Source: an uncultured Faecalicatena sp.
GTDB taxonomy: Bacteria > Bacillota > Clostridia > Lachnospirales > Lachnospiraceae
Assembly: GCA_902489075.1 (NCBI GenBank)
Contig: CABTYO010000002.1
Location: forward strand, 105,475-169,474
DNA length: 64,000 bases
Direction: 5' to 3'
Of this stretch, positions 18,876 through 28,300 are shown one piece after another; position 1 is the first letter of the stretch, and each line of letters opens with the position of its first letter. The translations under genes and the position numbers were made by a program. The notes under the pieces are model-generated. The model searched no databases. It saw only the letters and a list, made by a program, of their open reading frames with translations, and was not told the DNA's origin.

Positions 18876-20951
18876 ATGAAGGTTTACAGAACAGACGAGA
18901 TTAGAAACGTAGTATTATTGGGCCACGGCGGAAGTGGCAAGACGAGCCTGGCAGAGGCTATGTTGTATGTATCAGGGGCAACTAACCGTATGGGTAAGAT
19001 CTCTGATTCCAATACGGTCAGTGATTTTGATAAAGAAGAGCAGAAGCGCGGATTCTCTATCAGCACAACTCTGATCCCGATCGAGTGGGAGAAGGCTAAG
19101 ATCAATATACTGGATACACCCGGATATTTTGATTTTGTCGGCGAGGTAGAGGAAGCAGTCAGCGCAGCTGACGCAGCTGTTATTGTTGTATCCGGTAAGG
19201 CCGGAGTACAGGTTGGTACGGAGAAAGCCTGGGAATTATGTGACAAGTACAATCTTCCGCGTATGGTCTATGTGACAGAGATGGACGTGGATGATGCAAG
19301 TTTCCGCCAGGTGGTAGCTGACCTGACAGAGAAATATGGCAAGAAGATTGCACCGCACTTCCAGCCGATCCGTGAGAATGAGAAGTTAGTCGGTTATATC
19401 AACGTCATTAAGAATGCAGCCAGAAGATACACAGGAATCGGACAGAGAGAAGAGTGCGAGATTCCGGAGTACTGTCTGCCGAACCTTGAGATTTTAAGAG
19501 ATTCTCTTATGGAAGCTGTTGCTGAGACGAGTGACGAATTCATGGAGAGATATTTTGCAGGCGAGGAATTCTCCGTAGAGGAGATCCGTGCAGCCATGCG
19601 TACAGAAGTTATGGACGGAGATATCGTTCCGGTGGCTATGGGATCCAACATTCAGGCACAGGGTGTTGCCAACCTGCTTTCTGATATCGTAAGATTCTTC
19701 CCGAGCCCTGACAGAAGAACCTGTGCAGGACTGAACCGCAGGACGAATGAGATCTTCGAGGCGAATTATGAATTCTCCAAGGCAAAGAGTGCATATGTAT
19801 TCAAGACAATGGTTGACCCGTTCATCGGTAAGTATTCCTTCGTGAAGGTATGCTCCGGTGTATTAAAGGGAGATGATATTCTCTATAATGCAGATACAGA
19901 TTCAGAAGAGAAGCCGGGCAAGATCTATACCATGTGCGGCAACAAGCCGTCCGAGGTATCCGAGCTGTTTGCCGGTGATATCGGTGCGATCGCGAAGCTG
20001 TCCAATACACGGACGGGAGATACCCTTTCTACAAAGGCAACTCCGGTATCCTTTGCAAAGACCGATTATTCCGTACCTTATACATATATGAAGTACTCTG
20101 TTAAGACAAAAGGCGATGATGACAAGGTTTCACAGGCACTCGCCAAGATGATGGCAGAGGATATGACCTTGAAGGCTGTCAACGACAGCGAGAACCGTCA
20201 GTCTTTACTTTATGGCATGGGGGATCAGCATCTGGAGATTACAGTAAGCAAGCTTGCTTCCAGATATAAAGTAGACGTTGTACTGGAGATGCCGAAGGTT
20301 GCATTCAGAGAGACGATCCGCAAGAAATCAGACGTGGATACCAAGTACAAGAAGCAGTCAGGCGGACATGGACAGTATGGTCATGTTAAGATGAAATTTG
20401 AGCCGTCCGGTGATCTGGAGACGCCTTATGTATTTGAGGAGATGGTAGTCGGAGGCGCTGTTCCGAAGAACTACTTCCCGGCAGTGGAAAAGGGCCTGCA
20501 GGATTCTGTTGTGAAGGGACCTCTTGCCGGATATCCGGTGGTAGGTGTGAAGGCGATTCTTTATGATGGATCTTATCATCCGGTAGATTCCTCAGAGATG
20601 GCATTCAAGACCGCAACAGTCCAGGCATTTAAGAAAGGCTTCATGGAGGCAGGACCGGTACTTCTTGAGCCGATCGCTTCCCTGAAAGTTACCGTGCCGG
20701 ATGAGTATACCGGAGATGTTATGGGCGATCTGAATAAGAGACGCGGACGCGTTCTTGGCATGAATCCGATTGCAGGAGGCAAGCAGGTGATCGAGGCTGA
20801 TATCCCGATGACAGGATTGTTTGGATACTGCACCGTCTTACGCTCCATGACAGGCGGACGCGGTACCTATGCTTACGAGTTCGCAAGATATGAGCAGGCT
20901 CCGTCAGATGTACAGGAGAAAGAGATTGCCGCAAGAGCAGCGGAAGAATAG
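18876..20951 (+). CDS. Elongation factor G-like GTPase
   Basis: About 691 residues from the ATG at 18876 (AAGGAGG upstream). It has the full EF-G domain order: GTPase, domain II, and the C-terminal domains with GHGQYGHVKM and the final EF-G fold. It differs from housekeeping EF-G in its nucleotide-binding motifs. The P-loop is GHGGSGKTSL instead of AHIDAGKTT, and the usual NKxD motif reads TEMD. DTPGYFDFVGE is kept. These changes mark the EF-G-like paralogue group common in Clostridia, whose role is not settled. It stands alone, with its own promoter and terminator, away from ribosomal-protein genes. Confidence 0.92.
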   Translation: MKVYRTDEIRNVVLLGHGGSGKTSLAEAMLYVSGATNRMGKISDSNTVSDFDKEEQKRGFSISTTLIPIEWEKAKINILDTPGYFDFVGEVEEAVSAADAAVIVVSGKAGVQVGTEKAWELCDKYNLPRMVYVTEMDVDDASFRQVVADLTEKYGKKIAPHFQPIRENEKLVGYINVIKNAARRYTGIGQREECEIPEYCLPNLEILRDSLMEAVAETSDEFMERYFAGEEFSVEEIRAAMRTEVMDGDIVPVAMGSNIQAQGVANLLSDIVRFFPSPDRRTCAGLNRRTNEIFEANYEFSKAKSAYVFKTMVDPFIGKYSFVKVCSGVLKGDDILYNADTDSEEKPGKIYTMCGNKPSEVSELFAGDIGAIAKLSNTRTGDTLSTKATPVSFAKTDYSVPYTYMKYSVKTKGDDDKVSQALAKMMAEDMTLKAVNDSENRQSLLYGMGDQHLEITVSKLASRYKVDVVLEMPKVAFRETIRKKSDVDTKYKKQSGGHGQYGHVKMKFEPSGDLETPYVFEEMVVGGAVPKNYFPAVEKGLQDSVVKGPLAGYPVVGVKAILYDGSYHPVDSSEMAFKTATVQAFKKGFMEAGPVLLEPIASLKVTVPDEYTGDVMGDLNKRRGRVLGMNPIAGGKQVIEADIPMTGLFGYCTVLRSMTGGRGTYAYEFARYEQAPSDVQEKEIAARAAEE

Positions 20952-20995
20952 AACAAAGAGAACGGGAATTCCGTTACTGGAAATATCCCGTGGAT

Positions 20996-21042
20996 AAAAA
21001 GCTTCGCATTGGCTGTGAAAAGCAGCGGTGCGGGGCTTTTTT
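20996..21042 (+). terminator. Rho-independent terminator
   Basis: A 13-bp stem (20996-21008 with 21029-21041, including two G-T pairs) ends in a T-run, directly after the EF-G-like gene. Confidence 0.85.
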
Positions 21043-21095
21043 ACAAAAGCGTCAGAGCATTTTCAGAGTGTTTTATTAAGAAATCTCCAAAATGA

Positions 21096-21124
21096 TTGTA
21101 CTTTGTAATAGAAAGTGCTATAAT
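21096..21124 (+). promoter_or_regulatory. Promoter of the trkA operon
   Basis: -35 TTGTAC (21096-21101), 17-bp spacer, perfect -10 TATAAT (21119-21124). It leaves a leader of about 80 nt before trkA. Confidence 0.82.
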
Positions 21125-21157
21125 TGCTCTGCCATTATGGAAAAATAGCGATTACAT

Positions 21158-21182
21158 ACCTTATCGAGATTTCCGATAAGGT
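21158..21182 (+). other. Hairpin in the trkA leader
   Basis: Perfect 9-bp arms ACCTTATCG and CGATAAGGT with a 7-nt loop, about 27 nt before the trkA start. There is no T-run, so it is not a terminator. It may be a protein-binding or RNA-stability element. The function is unknown. Confidence 0.6.
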
Positions 21183-21208
21183 GTAAGAATGAAGTTGAGG
21201 GTAGACAA

Positions 21209-22567
21209 ATGAAGATAGTCATCATTGGAGATGGTAAGGTCGGATATAAACTGGCCAAACAGCTCTCCGGGGAAAATTACGATATCGTAATGATCGACAG
21301 TAATGAGAAGAAACTGCGTGCTGCTATTGACCGGCTCGATATTTTCTGTGTGACCGGTGATGGGGGAAGTGTGGCAGTGCAGAAGGAAGCGGATGTTCCG
21401 CATGCAGATCTGGTGATTGCCTGTACATCGACAGATGAGTGCAATATGTTAAGCTGTCTGATTGCCAGAAGGCTTGGGGCACGGCATACGATTGCGAGAG
21501 TGCGCAATCCGATTTATTATCAGCAGATCGATATTTTGAAGGAGGACCTGCATTTAAGTATGGCAGTCAATCCGGAACTTGCAGTAGCGGGAGAGATCGC
21601 CCGTATTATCCTGTTTCCGGACGCAAGCAAGATCGAGACCTTTGTAAAGGGCAGAGTGGAGCTGATTGAATTTGCAATTTCAGAGACAAGTAAGCTGTCA
21701 GGGATGTCCCTGGCGGAGATGTATAATAAGTTCCAGATCAAGGTCCTTGTCTGTGCAGTAGAGCGTGGGGAACAGGTAGTGATACCGGACGGTGAATATG
21801 TATTACAGCCGGGAGACCGCCTGCATGTTGCAGCATCCCATGTGGATATTGAGCAGTTTTTCAAGATGCTTGGACGTAAAAGAGAGAAGATCAGGAAGGT
21901 TATGATCTGTGGCGGCGGAAGTGTCAGCTATTATCTGGCAACACAGCTGTGCAAGATGGGAATGCAGATCAAGATCATAGAGAAGTCAGAAGAGAAGTGT
22001 GAGAATCTCTGCCAGCTTCTGCCAAAGGCAACGATCATCAACGGAGATGCATCTGACCATGACCTGCTGATCGAAGAAGGAATCCAGGAGGCGGATGCAC
22101 TGATCGCACTGACGGGAATGGATGAGGAGAATATCATCATGTCCCTGTTTGCCAAGAGCCAGGGTGTCTCCAAGATCATCGTGAAGGTCAATGAGGACCG
22201 CAGAGCAAGGATGATCCAGGAGTTTGGCATCGACAGTATCGTTTCTGCCAAGACTGCGACGGCGGATGCTATTCTAAGCTATGTCCGCGCCCGCAGGAAT
22301 TCACAGGGCAGTGCGAATGTTGAGACGCTGTACCAGCTGATTGATGGAAGAGTCGAGGCGCTGGAGTTTATCGTAAGGTCAGAGACCACATATACTGGCA
22401 GGCCTCTGAAGGAGTTATCATTAAAGCCTAACAATCTGATCGCCTGCATAGCAAGGAAGCGCAGAATTATCATACCGAACGGCGATGATTGTATACAGGT
22501 GGGCGACAGTGTCATTATCATAACGATGGAGAAGCAGATCAGAGATATCAAAGATATCTTATTGTAG
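21209..22567 (+). CDS. trkA: Potassium uptake regulatory protein TrkA
   Basis: A 452-residue cytoplasmic protein with two RCK units. Each has an NAD-binding Rossmann motif (IIGDGKVGYKLAKQL at the N-terminus and ICGGGSVSYYLATQL near residue 233) followed by a TrkA-C domain. It forms the gating ring on TrkH and controls potassium flow in response to nucleotides. The trkH gene starts 8 bp after its stop. The gene has a strong promoter and a structured leader. Confidence 0.96.
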   Translation: MKIVIIGDGKVGYKLAKQLSGENYDIVMIDSNEKKLRAAIDRLDIFCVTGDGGSVAVQKEADVPHADLVIACTSTDECNMLSCLIARRLGARHTIARVRNPIYYQQIDILKEDLHLSMAVNPELAVAGEIARIILFPDASKIETFVKGRVELIEFAISETSKLSGMSLAEMYNKFQIKVLVCAVERGEQVVIPDGEYVLQPGDRLHVAASHVDIEQFFKMLGRKREKIRKVMICGGGSVSYYLATQLCKMGMQIKIIEKSEEKCENLCQLLPKATIINGDASDHDLLIEEGIQEADALIALTGMDEENIIMSLFAKSQGVSKIIVKVNEDRRARMIQEFGIDSIVSAKTATADAILSYVRARRNSQGSANVETLYQLIDGRVEALEFIVRSETTYTGRPLKELSLKPNNLIACIARKRRIIIPNGDDCIQVGDSVIIITMEKQIRDIKDILL

Positions 22568-22575
22568 GTGTAGAG

Positions 22576-24021
22576 ATGAATTATAAGATGACGGTTTTTA
22601 TCATTGGTAAAATGCTGGGAGTTGAAGGTGCGCTTCTTCTAATTCCTGCAATGGTTGCATTTTTATATGGTGAAAAAAGTGGATTGACATTTTTAATGGT
22701 GAGTGCGGTCCTGTTTCTGATTTTCTTTATTTTTGGAAGGAAGGTACCGGAGAACAAGACCATTTATGGGAAGGAAGGTCTTGTGATCGTCGGGTCCGCA
22801 TGGATTTTGTGGTCTTTGTTTGGGGCGATGCCTTTTACACTTTCCGGGACCATCCCGAATTATCTGGACGCATTTTTTGAGACTGTTTCCGGATTTACGA
22901 CGACAGGGTCGACGATACTTACACAGATCGAGGGGCTTCCGAACGGAATGTTATTCTGGCGGAGCCTGACGCACTGGATTGGTGGAATGGGAGTTCTGGT
23001 ATTCGTTATGATGCTGACTTCCCTGGATGATGAGAATTCCATGCATCTGATGCGTGCGGAGGTGCCGGGTCCTGAGGCTGATAAGCTGGTGCCAAAGGCA
23101 AGGAGTACGGCCAAGATCCTGTATACCATGTACTTTGTGCTGACCGCGGCGGAAGTCGTATTCCTGATGTTTGGCGGGATGAACTTCTATGATGCCCTGA
23201 TCCATGCATTCAGTACAGCCGGAACGGGTGGATTTTCCAACAAGAACAGCAGTATTGCCTATTATGACAGCGCTTATATCGACGGTGTGATTACCGTATT
23301 TATGATTTTATTTGGAGTGAACTTCAATCTGTATTTCCTGCTCCGTCTCAAAGAGTGGAAGTCGGTATTAAAGAACGAAGAGCTCCGGGCATATCTGGGG
23401 ATCATTGCAGGTTCGATTGCACTGATCACAGTGAATATTCTGAGTATGTATGGGAATATTATGCATGCATTCAGATACGCATCCTTCCAGGTTGCGGCAG
23501 TTATTACAACGACCGGATTCTGTACGGCGAATTTCGATCTGTGGCCCGAACTTTCGAAGGTGATCCTTCTGGGGCTGATGGTCATTGGTGCCTGCGCCGG
23601 CTCTACCGGAGGCGGTATCAAGGTATCCCGTCTGCTGATTTTAATCAAGAGTGTCAGACAGGAGATCAAGAGGATGCTCCATCCGAAGTCAGTGACGCTT
23701 GTACAGATCAATGGCAAAAAAGTAGGCAGAGATACGATGCATGGTGTATATATTTACTTTATTTGTTACATCCTGATTTTAATGGGCTCTGTTTTTCTTG
23801 TTGCCTTTAATAATTATGATTTTACAACAACATTCAGTTCAGTAATGACAACACTCAATAACGTCGGACCGGGACTTGCCCAGGTCGGACCAATCGAGAA
23901 TTTCTCACATTTCTCGGCATTATCCAAGATTGTGTTCTGCCTGGATATGCTGGTAGGAAGACTGGAGATATTCCCGTATCTTCTTTTACTGTCACCGGAT
24001 CTGTGGCGGAGAAGATTTTAA
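22576..24021 (+). CDS. trkH: TrkH family potassium uptake channel
   Basis: About 481 residues from the ATG at 22576; the longer frame from 22489 would overlap trkA. It is an integral membrane protein with the four pore-helix repeats of the SKT superfamily. Selectivity-filter-like segments are TVSGFTTTGST, STAGTGGFSNKN, ITTTGFCTANFD and TTLNNVGPGL. The C-terminus GRLEIFPYLLLLSPDLW is the normal end of the family. With TrkA it imports potassium. Confidence 0.96.
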   Translation: MNYKMTVFIIGKMLGVEGALLLIPAMVAFLYGEKSGLTFLMVSAVLFLIFFIFGRKVPENKTIYGKEGLVIVGSAWILWSLFGAMPFTLSGTIPNYLDAFFETVSGFTTTGSTILTQIEGLPNGMLFWRSLTHWIGGMGVLVFVMMLTSLDDENSMHLMRAEVPGPEADKLVPKARSTAKILYTMYFVLTAAEVVFLMFGGMNFYDALIHAFSTAGTGGFSNKNSSIAYYDSAYIDGVITVFMILFGVNFNLYFLLRLKEWKSVLKNEELRAYLGIIAGSIALITVNILSMYGNIMHAFRYASFQVAAVITTTGFCTANFDLWPELSKVILLGLMVIGACAGSTGGGIKVSRLLILIKSVRQEIKRMLHPKSVTLVQINGKKVGRDTMHGVYIYFICYILILMGSVFLVAFNNYDFTTTFSSVMTTLNNVGPGLAQVGPIENFSHFSALSKIVFCLDMLVGRLEIFPYLLLLSPDLWRRRF

Positions 24022-24108
24022 CCTCACCAAGTGAGAAGCAAAGCGGATTTCTGAATATCGGCTTTGACCATCATCAAGTAACAAGCAGGCAGACGGAAAG
24101 GGAAAAGT

Positions 24109-25758
24109 ATGAAAAAAGGAAAAATGAAACTGTTGGCGGTAATCGGAATCATCCTGATCGCAGCGATCTATTATTATGTGGCGCTGCCCGCAATCAATAT
24201 CCATTCCACGGATTTCTGGATGTTTTTGATTGTGCTGATCGTCGTGATCGCTTTGATTTATGTCAGAAGAAAGAGGCTGACCAGATTCGATCTGAAAGAG
24301 TCAAAAGGGCTGAAAGTGATCGGAGGGCTTCTTGTTATTGTAGTTGCCGCTTATCTGATCGGCTCTTTGTTATCTTCTCCGATTGTAAATGCGAAGAAGT
24401 ACCAGAAGCTTTTAAAAGTCGAGGATGGCGAGTTTACCAAGGATATCGAGGAACTCTCCTTTGACCAGATTCCGCTTCTGGACCGGGATTCAGCAGCAAT
24501 ATTAGGAAACCGTAAGATGGGAAGTATGGTAGATATGGTTTCTCAGTTTGAGGTAGATGAGCTGTACAGCCAGATCAACTATCAGAACCAGCCAGTACGT
24601 GTCTCACCTTTGAGATATGCAAATCTGATCAAGTGGGTGACCAACATGAGGGACGGAATTCCTGCATATATCAAGATTGATATGGCAACGCAGAATACAG
24701 AGCTTGTCAAGCTGAAAGAAGGAATGAAGTACACAACGAGTGATCATTTCAACAGGAATATTTACCGTCACTTGAGATTTAAGTATCCGACGTATATCTT
24801 CAATGACCTGAGTTTTGAAATTGATGACGACGGTGTACCGTACTGGGTATGCCCGGTGAAGAAGTTTAACATCGGTCTTTTTGGCGGAACCACCATCGGT
24901 CATGTTGTATTATGTAATGCGGTGACCGGTGAGACGACAGACTATAAGGTGGAGGATGCTCCGGAATGGATTGACAGGGCTTATTCCGCAGATCTTCTGG
25001 TAGAGCTGTATGATTACTATGGAAGCCTGAAACACGGTTATTTTAACAGTATCCTCGGACAGAAGGACTGCCTCAAGACAACGACCGGATATAATTATCT
25101 TGCAATTGACGATGATGTGTGGGTATACACAGGCGTTACGTCTGTCAGCGGCGACCAGTCCAACGTCGGTTTTGTTCTTATGAACCAGCGTACAATGCAG
25201 ACGAAATTCTACGAGATAGAGGGGGCAACGGAGGATTCCGCGATGTCCTCGGCAGAAGGACAGGTGCAGAACCTGAAGTATGTAGCAACCTTCCCGCTGC
25301 TTCTGAATATTTCCGGTGAACCGACATACTTCATTGCATTGAAGGATGACGCGGGGCTCGTTAAGAAGTATGCTATGGTTAACGTTCAGAAATATCAGAT
25401 CGTGGCCATCGGCGATACGGTCAGCACCTGCGAGGAGGCATATACAAAGCTGATGTATGACAACGGAATCAAGCAGGTGGAAAAGGATACCCGCGAGATC
25501 GAGACCATGACAGCGAAGATCACGAAGATTGCACAGGGCGTCATCGATGGGAATTCCCATTACTACATCATGATGGAAGGCTCTGGTGATATTTTCGATG
25601 TATCCGTAGTGGACTTTATCGATATCATCAAATATGATGTTGGAGATGAAGTAACGATCGAATACAAAAAGGGAGAAGAGAGTAATACTGTACTTTCCCT
25701 GAATGGGAAAGAAAAAGCAGGTACTGTTGTCCAGGAAGAGGATGACGGACAGGAATAA
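24109..25758 (+). CDS. Large membrane-anchored protein of unknown function
   Basis: A 549-residue protein that I do not recognise. Three hydrophobic segments lie in the first 95 residues (about 6-27, 36-56 and 69-90). The remaining 450 residues are a soluble domain of mixed alpha/beta character, rich in acidic and aromatic residues. The last 70 residues (TMTAKITKIAQGVIDGNSHYYI onward) look like a small beta-barrel. It starts 87 bp after trkH and may share its transcript. A hairpin terminator follows. No catalytic motif is evident. Confidence 0.75.
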   Translation: MKKGKMKLLAVIGIILIAAIYYYVALPAINIHSTDFWMFLIVLIVVIALIYVRRKRLTRFDLKESKGLKVIGGLLVIVVAAYLIGSLLSSPIVNAKKYQKLLKVEDGEFTKDIEELSFDQIPLLDRDSAAILGNRKMGSMVDMVSQFEVDELYSQINYQNQPVRVSPLRYANLIKWVTNMRDGIPAYIKIDMATQNTELVKLKEGMKYTTSDHFNRNIYRHLRFKYPTYIFNDLSFEIDDDGVPYWVCPVKKFNIGLFGGTTIGHVVLCNAVTGETTDYKVEDAPEWIDRAYSADLLVELYDYYGSLKHGYFNSILGQKDCLKTTTGYNYLAIDDDVWVYTGVTSVSGDQSNVGFVLMNQRTMQTKFYEIEGATEDSAMSSAEGQVQNLKYVATFPLLLNISGEPTYFIALKDDAGLVKKYAMVNVQKYQIVAIGDTVSTCEEAYTKLMYDNGIKQVEKDTREIETMTAKITKIAQGVIDGNSHYYIMMEGSGDIFDVSVVDFIDIIKYDVGDEVTIEYKKGEESNTVLSLNGKEKAGTVVQEEDDGQE

Positions 25759-25778
25759 AAGCAGAATACGGTAACAGG

Positions 25779-25821
25779 AAATGCGGAGAAAATGGAGGAC
25801 TGCTTCATTTTCTCCGCATTT
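25779..25821. terminator. Bidirectional terminator
   Basis: Perfect 16-bp arms (25779-25794 and 25806-25821) with an 11-nt loop between two convergent genes. Confidence 0.92.
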
Positions 25822-25822
25822 G

Positions 25823-28117
25823 TTATGTAAGCAGATGCAGCGGTTTCGGATAGCCATAAGATTTAAAGAGTGCGGTCATTTCTCGCTGTCCGGTCTCCAG
25901 GGCCGTGGAGATTTCGGTATTGTTCTGCATAATATCTTTGAGTACATCACATAAGATCTTTTCAATTTTGTTACGCGGTATGATCAGGGACCTGCTGCTG
26001 TATGGCCCGTTTCGCTTATGGCAGCAGGAAAAGCTTTCCTCGGTCAGCTCAAGCCAGGGATACAGTTTCAGCAGCTCATGGTTATGATAGGGGACCACCG
26101 CGGGGGACTGTCCGTCCAGAATGGTCATATAGATGCTGATATCTTTCTGGATCAGCCACTGGAAGTAGCAGTAAGCATCCTCCGTTCTGGTGGTACAGGG
26201 ACTTAAGCCCAGGTTCCATCCGATACTGGCGGGAGATTTCCCCGGGATAGGCTGATATCCCACGCGCCCGATAATATGGTCGTGGACACTGCTGCTGATC
26301 CGGCTGGCATATTCGGTGTAGGTGACAAGCATGGCGGTGCGTCCGGTGCAGAAGTCAGTCACCGTGTCTCTGATGGAAGTATCCAGAGGACTGAAAGGTA
26401 CATAATGAAGCGTTTTGAGTACACTTTGCAGGGCTTTTGCATTCTCCGGTGTGTTTAAACAGACACGGTTATATTTATCCCAGATTCTGCCTCCGTATGC
26501 CCAGAGGCGTATAAGAATCTCGGGAGCCAGCTCTTCATCGATGATTCCGGCGACAGAGGTCCCGAATTCGGTGGGAGAGTCCGGGTTACAGCTTTTCGTA
26601 AAGAAGGATGCCACACCGTTGAATTCGGTCCAGGTTCGCGGCGGACGCAGTGAGATCTGGTATTTTTCTTTAAAAGCCTTCTGGATGGAGCGGTTCTCGA
26701 ACAGGTCTTTTCTGTAAAACATGATCTGTGATCCGCTGACAATCGGGATCCCATAATATTTATTTTCATACCGGCAGTTTTCCAGTGTCTGCCTGAAAAG
26801 TGCAGATTTCTGAAAACGGCCGCTGTCTACGAAAGAGGTAAGATCCGTGACAAGACCGTTCTGTACCAGATATTCCAGCCAGGGCACATCGTACATGTAC
26901 ATATCATAACGGTTCTGCGGCCGCTCCATATCGACAGTAATTTCCTTTAACAGAAGATGCTGCGGGGAGAAATCTATTTCGACAGGAATTCCGGTCTGCA
27001 GCATGAAATTCTTTGACAGAAGTTCTGCAGAGTGTGCGGTCGCAAGATCAGCCATCAGGATTCGAAGCGGTTCCCGGCGGACGGGCAGCGTTCGGTCCAT
27101 CCTGACGGACGGGGCAGTAAGGGAGAGGGGCATATGCACGATCTCATCTGTAAAAAGGACGGACTGTTCTTCAAAAAGTGCCGGGGTCTTAATATTGCTG
27201 ATCAGCAGATCCGCGGCTTTCCGGCCCAGAGTGAAGGCTGTGCGCTGTGTGTGGATAATACCCGGGACTGCGGAAACGTGGTTCCAGGACTCCTCGCCAA
27301 GTGTCAGAATCTGCACATCCTGAGGAACCCGGATTCCCTGAACGTTAAAGGCTTCGAGCACACCCATGGCAATATTCTCAGAGGTGGTGATCACGGCATC
27401 CAGTTCTTCCAGATATGCATGATTCAGGATAGCTTTAAAGGCAGCTTCTTTACTCATATCCGTGGTCTGCACCATCTCTGCAGGAAAAGGCAGTCCGTAG
27501 GATGAAAGGGCAGTCTGATAGCCGTTCACAGCATCAGCTTCCGAAGAAAATTGACTGGCACCGCTGAGCAGTGCGATATGGCGGTATCCCTTTTGGAGCA
27601 GCTGTTCTGTCAGATAGTATACGGTTTTAAAATTATCAAATCCGACAAAGCTGGCATCGATCTCTTTGGGACGCCTTTCGATGAAAACAGTCGGAATATC
27701 ATAGTTCTTGATCCGTGACCGGAAAAACTCGGTATTCTGCGGCTGTGAGGTGATCATGAGAAGACCGGAGACATTCCCGCTGATAAAATCTTCTACTTTT
27801 TCACATTCAATGTCAGGCGAATTGTTGGTAAACGCAACGCTGATATGATATCCCTTATTCTGCAGCTCAGCGGAAATCCCTTTAAAAATCTCGGCATGGT
27901 ACAGGTTGTCAATATCCGTCAGGACAATGCCGATCCGCCTGGAATCTGCACTTTTCAGGCTGCGTGCGGATGCGTTGGGGATATACTTGAGCTTTTCGAT
28001 TGAGTCCATGATTCTGGTGCGCGTTTCCGGCTTTACATTCCTGGAGCCGCTGAGGCAGCAGGATACAGTCGCGATCGAGACACCGGCATCTCGGGCAACA
28101 TCTTTTAAAGTAACCAT
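25823..28117 (-). CDS. LacI-type regulator fused to a solute-binding-protein domain
   Basis: A 764-residue protein, more than twice the usual LacI length. Residues 2-50 are a LacI helix-turn-helix (TLKDVARDAGVSIATVSCCL). Residues about 60-335 are the usual periplasmic-binding-like effector domain. Residues about 350-764 resemble a MalE-type extracellular solute-binding protein (YDMYMYDVPWLEYLVQNGLV, YYGIPIVSGSQIMFYRKDLF, DFCTGRTAMLVTYTEYA). No signal peptide or membrane segment exists, so the binding domain is inside the cell. It probably senses a second ligand. AGTGGAGGAA supports the start. A perfect palindrome beside its own promoter suggests autoregulation and control of the divergent URO-D-family gene. 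Confidence 0.88.
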   Translation of the reverse strand: MVTLKDVARDAGVSIATVSCCLSGSRNVKPETRTRIMDSIEKLKYIPNASARSLKSADSRRIGIVLTDIDNLYHAEIFKGISAELQNKGYHISVAFTNNSPDIECEKVEDFISGNVSGLLMITSQPQNTEFFRSRIKNYDIPTVFIERRPKEIDASFVGFDNFKTVYYLTEQLLQKGYRHIALLSGASQFSSEADAVNGYQTALSSYGLPFPAEMVQTTDMSKEAAFKAILNHAYLEELDAVITTSENIAMGVLEAFNVQGIRVPQDVQILTLGEESWNHVSAVPGIIHTQRTAFTLGRKAADLLISNIKTPALFEEQSVLFTDEIVHMPLSLTAPSVRMDRTLPVRREPLRILMADLATAHSAELLSKNFMLQTGIPVEIDFSPQHLLLKEITVDMERPQNRYDMYMYDVPWLEYLVQNGLVTDLTSFVDSGRFQKSALFRQTLENCRYENKYYGIPIVSGSQIMFYRKDLFENRSIQKAFKEKYQISLRPPRTWTEFNGVASFFTKSCNPDSPTEFGTSVAGIIDEELAPEILIRLWAYGGRIWDKYNRVCLNTPENAKALQSVLKTLHYVPFSPLDTSIRDTVTDFCTGRTAMLVTYTEYASRISSSVHDHIIGRVGYQPIPGKSPASIGWNLGLSPCTTRTEDAYCYFQWLIQKDISIYMTILDGQSPAVVPYHNHELLKLYPWLELTEESFSCCHKRNGPYSSRSLIIPRNKIEKILCDVLKDIMQNNTEISTALETGQREMTALFKSYGYPKPLHLLT

Positions 28118-28149
28118 AGTTCCTCCACTTGTGTATTACTGACAGGCAT

Positions 28150-28178
28150 ATTATATCATACGGAAATTTGCAAAACAA
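28150..28178 (-). promoter_or_regulatory. Promoter of the LacI-SBP fusion gene
   Basis: Read on the minus strand: -35 TTGTTT (28173-28178), 17-bp spacer, perfect -10 TATAAT (28150-28155). The palindromic operator lies 2 bp upstream of the -35 box. Confidence 0.8.
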
Positions 28179-28180
28179 TA

Positions 28181-28196
28181 ATCTAAACGTTTAGAT
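28181..28196. promoter_or_regulatory. LacI-type operator
   Basis: The perfect 16-bp palindrome ATCTAAACGTTTAGAT has the central CG typical of LacI-family operators. It lies between two divergent promoters: next to the -35 box of the regulator and about 20 bp upstream of the -35 box of the URO-D-family gene. Confidence 0.88.
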
Positions 28197-28215
28197 AAAA
28201 ATATTTAAAAGCCGG

Positions 28216-28243
28216 TTGAAAACAAAAACAGCCATTATATAAT
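28216..28243 (+). promoter_or_regulatory. Promoter of the URO-D-family gene
   Basis: -35 TTGAAA (28216-28221), 16-bp spacer, perfect -10 TATAAT (28238-28243), about 57 bp before the start codon. Confidence 0.82.
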
Positions 28244-28300
28244 AGAGGTATCAAATGAAAAGAAGTGGACCTGATCACTGAAAAAGAGGAGGAACATATT

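Noticed and set aside
18876..20951. Ribosomal protection tetracycline resistance protein
   Set aside because: The P-loop and switch motifs and the neighbourhood differ from the TetM type, and no mobile element is near. An EF-G-like paralogue fits better.
21119..21208. c-di-AMP riboswitch before trkA
   Set aside because: The leader is only about 80 nt long and lacks the conserved segments of the ydaO class; only a simple hairpin is seen.
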